Shown: positions 7,104 to 10,564 of the stretch, one piece after another | How the letters are laid out: each line of letters starts with the position of its first letter | Numbering within the stretch: the first letter of the stretch is position 1 | DNA from: JAUREX01 sp964472135 | GTDB taxonomy: Bacteria; Pseudomonadota; Alphaproteobacteria; Rhodobacterales; Rhodobacteraceae | Assembly (NCBI GenBank): GCA_964472135.1 | Contig: CAYYJB010000073.1 | Span: forward strand, 1-10,564 | Reading direction: 5' to 3' | Length of the DNA stretch: 10,564 nt | The notes under the pieces: model-generated | What the model saw: only the letters and a program-made list of their open reading frames with translations | The model's database searches: none | Told to the model about the DNA's origin: nothing | Program-made: the position numbers and the translations under genes

Positions 7104-7133
7104 ATTTGGCGACAGCGGCCGGCGCGCTGTCAA
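7104..7133 (-). promoter_or_regulatory. Candidate sigma-70-type promoter for hpf-ptsN
   Basis: On the minus strand a perfect -35 hexamer TTGACA (7133-7128) is followed after 18 bases by CCAAAT (7109-7104), a weak -10 match at three of six positions. The start site would fall near 7097, giving a leader of about 25 bases that includes the GGAGGG ribosome binding site. This is the most AT-rich stretch in the right half. The weak -10 suggests either an activated promoter or a different sigma factor. Not demonstrated. Confidence 0.4.
7111..7131. promoter_or_regulatory. Inverted repeat in the lptB-hpf gap
   Basis: Perfect 7-bp arms gacagcg (7111-7117) and cgctgtc (7125-7131) around a 7-base GC spacer. 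The right arm covers four bases of the candidate -35 element and the rest lies in the promoter spacer. It could be an operator or an lptB 3'-end hairpin; no T tract follows on the minus strand, so a classical terminator is less likely. A second perfect palindrome, aatgatcatt, lies at 7097-7106, over the candidate -10/start region. Confidence 0.4.
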
Positions 7134-7156
7134 TATGGCCCGTCGCCGTTGCGACA

Positions 7157-7927
7157 TCACAGGATGCGGAAGCGTTCGCCGAGATAGACGCGGCGCACGT
7201 TCTCGTCGCGCACGACCTCGTCGGCCGTCCCGCTCATGAGCACGCGGCCGTCGTGCAGGATATAGGCGCGGTCCACGATCTCGAGCGTCTCGCGCACGTT
7301 GTGGTCGGTCACGAGCACGCCGATCCCGCGCCGGCAGAGATCCTGCACGAGGTGGCGGATATCATCGACCGAAATCGGATCGACGCCGGCGAAGGGTTCG
7401 TCGAGCAGCAGGTATTTCGGGTTCGCGGCCAGGCAGCGCGCGATCTCGACCCGCCGCCGCTCGCCGCCCGACAGCGACATGGCGATCGCGGCGCGCAGAT
7501 GCTCGATCGAGAAATCCGCGAGCAATTCCTCGAGACGCTCACGCCGCTTGTGGCGGTCGGGTTCAACGATCTCGAGCACGGCCGCGATGTTGTCCTCGAC
7601 CGAGAGCCCGCGAAAGATCGAGACCTCCTGCGGCAGATAGCCAAGCCCGAGGCGGGCGCGGCGATACATGGGCAGGCCCGTGATGTCGACGCCGTCGAGC
7701 GTGACGCGCCCGCCATCGGGCGGCACGAGGCCCGCGATGGCATAAAAGACGGTCGTCTTGCCCGAGCCGTTCGGGCCGAGCAGCGCCACCACCTCGCCAC
7801 GATCGAGCCGCAGGTTCACGTCGCGGATCACCTGCCGGCGGCGATAGGACTTGCGCAGCCCCTCGACCACGAGCCCCCCCCCGCCCGCGGTGACCGTCAG
7901 GCGCGGTGCGTCGGGCGGCGGCGTCAC
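7157..7927 (-). CDS. lptB: LPS export ABC transporter ATP-binding protein LptB
   Basis: Cytoplasmic ATPase that, with LptF and LptG, powers extraction of LPS from the inner membrane. 256 residues from GTG 7927, which overlaps the lptA stop (7924-7927). All ABC motifs are present: Walker A GPNGSGKTT (51-59), Q-loop Gln100 in YLPQ, signature LSGGE (152-156) followed by RRRVEIAR, Walker B LLLDEP (173-178), D-loop GVDP (181-184) and switch His209 in TDHN. The signature and FAGVDPISV segment are typical of LptB. The first 19 residues are an unconserved Pro/Gly-rich leader encoded over a 9-base G tract (7874-7882). An in-frame GTG at 7870 would give a 237-residue protein close to the Escherichia coli length, so the start is uncertain. 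Confidence 0.96.
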   Translation of the reverse strand: MTPPPDAPRLTVTAGGGGLVVEGLRKSYRRRQVIRDVNLRLDRGEVVALLGPNGSGKTTVFYAIAGLVPPDGGRVTLDGVDITGLPMYRRARLGLGYLPQEVSIFRGLSVEDNIAAVLEIVEPDRHKRRERLEELLADFSIEHLRAAIAMSLSGGERRRVEIARCLAANPKYLLLDEPFAGVDPISVDDIRHLVQDLCRRGIGVLVTDHNVRETLEIVDRAYILHDGRVLMSGTADEVVRDENVRRVYLGERFRIL

Positions 7928-8460
7928 TTGCCGGCCCCATCGCCTGCGGGCACGAAGGTGGTGCGCACGCGCCCCTCCATGATGCCGGTGCCGGCCTCGA
8001 GATCGGCGCGCAGGCTCGGCCCCTCGAAGCGCGTCGTGCCCTGCGTCAGCCGCACGTTCCCGGTCATCTCCAGCGCCGCCGTCGCGATCTCGTAGATCGC
8101 GACATCGCCCGCGGCCGTCTCGACGCCCGTATCGACAAAGACGTTGCCGGTCGCGATCAGCCGGCGCACGCCGCCCTCGGGGCCGCTGTCGTATTCGACC
8201 TCGACCCGGTCGGCCGTCAGCCGCAGCGTGTCCTGCGTCGCGACGACCGACCCCTCGAACACAGCAAGCCCCGTAGCCTGATCGATCGAGAGTTGATCCG
8301 AGGTCACCTCGACCGGCGCCTCGGGGTTCTGCCGGAGCGCCGAAAAGCCGATCCGCGCCTCCTGCGCGGCGACGGGCATCGCCGCCCCGAGCGCCAGAGC
8401 AAGTATCAGCGCGCCCAGCGATGCGACAATTCCGGAAAGGCGGGGAACGGCATACGTCAT
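7924..8460 (-). CDS. lptA: LPS transport periplasmic protein LptA (OstA-like)
   Basis: Periplasmic beta-jellyroll protein that bridges LptC and the outer-membrane LptD, carrying LPS across the periplasm. 178 residues. A signal peptide is clear: a short N-region, a hydrophobic core LSGIVASLGALILALALGAA (8-27), and a likely cleavage site after VAA (residue 32). The mature part starts with the OstA-type pattern VEVTSDQLSIDQATGLAVFEGSV... (from about 50), followed by repeated beta-strand segments such as LIATGNVFVDT and LEMTGNVRLTQG, where the GNV turns recur as expected. ATG 8458-8460 overlaps the lptC stop (ATGA), and its stop overlaps the lptB GTG, so all three genes are probably coupled. Confidence 0.94.
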   Translation of the reverse strand: MTYAVPRLSGIVASLGALILALALGAAMPVAAQEARIGFSALRQNPEAPVEVTSDQLSIDQATGLAVFEGSVVATQDTLRLTADRVEVEYDSGPEGGVRRLIATGNVFVDTGVETAAGDVAIYEIATAALEMTGNVRLTQGTTRFEGPSLRADLEAGTGIMEGRVRTTFVPAGDGAGK

Positions 8461-9074
8461 GGCTCGGGCGACTCGCGCGTAAATTTGGGCGAGTATATCA
8501 GCCGGACCCCGCCCTTGAAAACCACAACCTCGGCCCCCCTGACGGCCCCCTCGTAATCCATGCTGCCTGCGTTCAGCGTCCCCGCCGGCCCGTCCGCCGA
8601 TACCGGCCCGGGGCTTTGCAGCGTGTGGCCGTCGGTTGTGCCCGTCAGCAACTCGGAGCGCACGACCCAGCCTTGCGCATCCCGGATCACCACCGCCCCC
8701 TCGAGGGCCATCCGCCCCGCCGCCGCATCGAGGCGGGCCTCGTTCGCGACCGCGTCGATCTCGCCCCCGCCGATCGTGACAAGGCGCAGCGTCGCTGCGC
8801 GCAGCGCCGTCTCGCTGCCTGCGCTGCGCGGTGCGATCGCCTCTCCGGCCCGCAGATAGACCTCCGTCCCGTCACGCCCGACCGAGGCGAAGGACGGTGT
8901 GCGCATGGTCGAGGGCAGTTCCGCCGCCGAGCCGCCCTCGTCGGCGCCGGGGGGTGATGGGGGATCGGAACGGATCACCAGAAAGACGGTGGCGAGGATC
9001 GCGACAGCGAGCGTCGGCAGCACCACGCGCAGGATCTGCACCAGTCGGGTATGGGCACTTCCAGAGGCGTCCAT
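8457..9074 (-). CDS. lptC: LPS export protein LptC
   Basis: Inner-membrane-anchored periplasmic protein that receives LPS from LptBFG and passes it to LptA. 205 residues, near the usual family length. One N-terminal membrane segment is visible at about 12-34 (VQILRVVLPTLAVAILATVF). A Pro/Gly-rich linker follows (SDPPSPPGADEGG), then a periplasmic domain with strand-turn repeats (ALRAATLRLVTIGGG, LDAAAGRMALEGAV). The sequence is poorly conserved, as is normal for LptC, and identification rests on topology, length and position directly before lptA. ATG 9072-9074 lies 11 bp after the rnd stop, so it belongs to the same transcript. Confidence 0.92.
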   Translation of the reverse strand: MDASGSAHTRLVQILRVVLPTLAVAILATVFLVIRSDPPSPPGADEGGSAAELPSTMRTPSFASVGRDGTEVYLRAGEAIAPRSAGSETALRAATLRLVTIGGGEIDAVANEARLDAAAGRMALEGAVVIRDAQGWVVRSELLTGTTDGHTLQSPGPVSADGPAGTLNAGSMDYEGAVRGAEVVVFKGGVRLIYSPKFTRESPEP

Positions 9075-9085
9075 CCGCCCGGCCG

Positions 9086-9700
9086 TCAGTGGCGAAAGAT
9101 GTCGCGCTCGTCATCCCAGCCCAGAAGGTCGAGCTCGGCGCGCACGGGCAGGAAATCGAAGATGCGCGCCGCGAGCGCGCCGCGCCCCTCGCGCGCGAGC
9201 CGAACCTCGAGTTCGGCCTTGAGGCGATGGAGATGGAGCACATCCGAGGCCGCATAGTCGCGCTGCGCCTCGGTCAGCACCTCCGCGCCCCAGTCCGAGG
9301 TCTGCTGCTGCTTCGAGATGTCGACCCCGAGCAGATCGAGAAGCAGGTATTTCAGCCCGTGCCGGTCGGTGAAGGTGCGCACGAGCTTCGAGGCGATCTT
9401 GGTGCACCAGATGGGTGCCGTCCGCGCCCCGAAGGCCGCGTGCAGCGCCGCGACATCGAAGCGCGCGAAGTGGAATAGCTTCAGCACCGCCGGATCCTCG
9501 AGCAGCCGCACGAGGTTCGGCGCCGCGGTCTGGCCCCGCGCGATCCGCACGAGATGCACATGCCCGTCCCCCGCCGAGAGCTGCACGAGGCAGAGCCGGT
9601 CGCGGCGGGGATCGAGGCCCATCGTCTCGGTGTCGATCGCGACGACAGGCCCGAGGTCGAGGCCCGCCGGCAGGTCGGCGTGGTGGATCGTGATCGTCAA
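9086..9700 (-). CDS. rnd: Short RNase D-like 3'-5' exonuclease (DEDDy)
   Basis: Predicted 3'-5' exoribonuclease of the RNase D catalytic family, used in trimming tRNA or other stable RNA ends. 204 residues from the chosen start. The DEDDy residues are all visible: Asp23 and Glu25 in IDTETMG, Asp82 in HFARFD, and Tyr149 and Asp153 in DYAASD. Classical RNase D is about 375 residues with HRDC domains; these are absent, so this is the short alphaproteobacterial form. TTG at 9698-9700 is chosen because GGAGG lies five bases upstream and the conserved ITIHHADLPAGLDLGPV begins there. The frame stays open to 9793, but that extension runs into the rpoC 3' end. It could act on DNA instead, which the motifs alone cannot exclude. 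Confidence 0.92.
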   Translation of the reverse strand: MTITIHHADLPAGLDLGPVVAIDTETMGLDPRRDRLCLVQLSAGDGHVHLVRIARGQTAAPNLVRLLEDPAVLKLFHFARFDVAALHAAFGARTAPIWCTKIASKLVRTFTDRHGLKYLLLDLLGVDISKQQQTSDWGAEVLTEAQRDYAASDVLHLHRLKAELEVRLAREGRGALAARIFDFLPVRAELDLLGWDDERDIFRH

Positions 9701-9705
9701 GGCAG

Positions 9706-9710
9706 CCTCC
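9706..9710 (-). promoter_or_regulatory. Ribosome binding site that sets the rnd TTG start
   Basis: GGAGG on the minus strand, five bases upstream of TTG 9700. It is the only strong Shine-Dalgarno between rpoC and rnd and decides in favour of the TTG over longer upstream readings. Confidence 0.7.
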
Positions 9711-9715
9711 AGCCG

Positions 9716-9754
9716 CCGCGGCCCGCCCCCTCGCGAGAGGGAGAGGGGCCGCGG
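9716..9754 (-). terminator. GC-rich hairpin after rpoC, possible terminator or processing signal
   Basis: Perfect 9-bp arms ccgcggccc (9716-9724) and gggccgcgg (9746-9754) enclose an inner 5-bp stem, ccctc (9728-9732) with gaggg (9737-9741), around a four-base loop. It begins 7 bases after the rpoC stop codon. No T run follows it on the minus strand; the rnd ribosome binding site comes next instead. It may therefore be a partial terminator, an RNase processing site or a 3'-end protecting structure rather than a complete intrinsic terminator. Confidence 0.5.
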
Positions 9755-9761
9755 CCCGAGA

Positions 9762-10564
9762 TCAGTTGTCGCCGCCCTCGATCGTCTCGACAAGGCCGCT
9801 GTCGGTCTCGAGGTCGATCACATCGCCAAAGCCGCCCGCCTCGGCCGCGCCCTCGGGGGCGCCGAGGCGTGCCGCGGCCTCGGCGCGGCGCGCCTCGATC
9901 ACGACCGTGTCGCGATCCTGCGCGATGCGCTTCAGCCGCGTCGTCGCCCCGCCCGTGCCCGCCGGAATGAGCCGCCCGACGATCACGTTCTCCTTCAGGC
10001 CGATGAGCTTGTCGCGCTTGCCCTGCACCGAGGCCTCGGTCAGCACGCGCGTCGTCTCCTGGAAGGAGGCGGCCGAGATGAAGCTGCGGGTCTGGAGGCT
10101 CGCCTTGGTGATGCCGAGGAGCACCGGCTCGCCCGTCGCGGGCCGCAGCCCGTGGGCGAGCGCGCGCTCGTTGGCCTCGTCAAGCTCGTCCTTGTCGACC
10201 TGCTCGCCCTTGAGGAGCGTCGTCTCGCCCGAGTCGGTGATCTCGTATTTCTGCAGCATCTGCCGCACGATCACCTCGATGTGCTTGTCGTTGATCTTCA
10301 CGCCCTGCAGGCGATAGACGTCCTGCACCTCGTCGATCAGATAGTTCGCGAGCGCCTCGATCCCCATGATCCGCAGGATGTCGTGCGGGGCGGGGTTGCC
10401 GTCGAGGATGTAGTCCCCCTTCTGCACGAAGTCGCCTTCCTGCACCGGGATGTGCTTGCCCTTGGGCACCATGTACTCGACGCTCTGGAGCGTGTCGTCC
10501 GTGGGCTCGATCGTGATGCGGCGCTTGTTCTTGTAGTCCTTGCCGAAGCGCACATAGCCGTCGA
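9762..10564 (-). CDS. rpoC: RNA polymerase beta' subunit, C-terminal fragment
   Basis: C-terminal 266 residues of the beta' subunit of DNA-dependent RNA polymerase; the rest lies beyond the window edge, and the frame is open to base 10564. Highly conserved segments are clear: a DGYVRFGKDYKNKRR start, GITKASLQTRSFISAASF, QETTRVLTEASVQGKRD and LKENVIVGRLIPAGTG, close to the C-terminal clamp/active-centre region of the Escherichia coli protein. The bridge helix and trigger loop are upstream and not visible. The last 40 or so residues are an acidic, Ala-rich tail (ending VETIEGGDN), as in other Alphaproteobacteria. The gene normally sits before rpsL in the str-operon region; here the next gene is rnd, 61 bp away. 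Confidence 0.98.
   Translation of the reverse strand, partial: DGYVRFGKDYKNKRRITIEPTDDTLQSVEYMVPKGKHIPVQEGDFVQKGDYILDGNPAPHDILRIMGIEALANYLIDEVQDVYRLQGVKINDKHIEVIVRQMLQKYEITDSGETTLLKGEQVDKDELDEANERALAHGLRPATGEPVLLGITKASLQTRSFISAASFQETTRVLTEASVQGKRDKLIGLKENVIVGRLIPAGTGGATTRLKRIAQDRDTVVIEARRAEAAARLGAPEGAAEAGGFGDVIDLETDSGLVETIEGGDN

Noticed and set aside
7106..8095. Plus-strand open frame opposite lptB and part of lptA (329 codons).
   Set aside because: It spans a gene boundary of clearly real minus-strand genes and shows no family motif.
9701..9793. Longer start of the RNase D-like gene overlapping the rpoC 3' end.
   Set aside because: The extra 31 residues are read through the hairpin and rpoC tail, while GGAGG and TTG 9700 match the conserved family N-terminus.
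1..10564. tRNA or rRNA genes, insertion sequences, CRISPR array, riboswitch, toxin or defence genes.
   Set aside because: I searched by eye for repeat-spacer periodicity, terminal inverted repeats and the conserved cores of these elements and saw none; almost every base lies in an identified gene.

Overview
The window is very GC-rich, densely packed chromosomal DNA, most likely from an alphaproteobacterium of the Rhodobacterales (Rhodobacteraceae/Paracoccaceae). The evidence is the block rnd-lptC-lptA-lptB-hpf-ptsN with no rpoN between lptB and hpf, the alphaproteobacterial RpoC tail, the two-part NodH-type sulfotransferase, and the GT14 glycosyltransferase with a long C-terminal extension. 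The last two are architectures I associate with this order from memory. No tRNA, rRNA, insertion sequence, phage gene or CRISPR array was seen.

Left half, + strand (1-6021): a surface-polysaccharide operon. It opens with galU, cut by the window edge (UDP-glucose supply). Three glycosyltransferases of different folds or families follow: a GT4 retaining enzyme, a GT2/GT92-like GT-A enzyme, and a GT14 core-2/I-branching-type enzyme with an extra C-terminal domain. The last gene is a two-part, PAPS-dependent sulfotransferase. The final three genes are joined by ATGA stop/start overlaps, so they are probably translationally coupled. The simplest reading is synthesis of a branched, sulfated exo- or capsular polysaccharide or LPS-linked glycan. 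No polymerase, flippase or exporter is in view. A 14-bp tandem repeat that places a TGA in each of the three frames separates the GT4 gene from the next gene.

Right half, - strand (10564-6009): the 3' end of rpoC, a short RNase D-like exonuclease, lptC, lptA and lptB (inner-membrane anchor, periplasmic bridge and ATPase of the LPS transporter), then hpf (long-form ribosome hibernation factor) and ptsN (nitrogen-PTS EIIA). lptC-lptA-lptB overlap by 4 bp each. A GC-rich hairpin lies between rpoC and rnd. The only promoter-like sequence I can defend lies in the 85-bp lptB-hpf gap. The two halves converge, and the sulfotransferase and ptsN reading frames overlap tail-to-tail by 13 bp.

Most of the window is recognisable. 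The parts that deserve attention are the sulfated-glycan module with its two poorly characterised C-terminal domains, the three-frame-stop repeat, the unusual rpoC-rnd junction, the dyad-rich hpf promoter region and the G/C homopolymer tracts.
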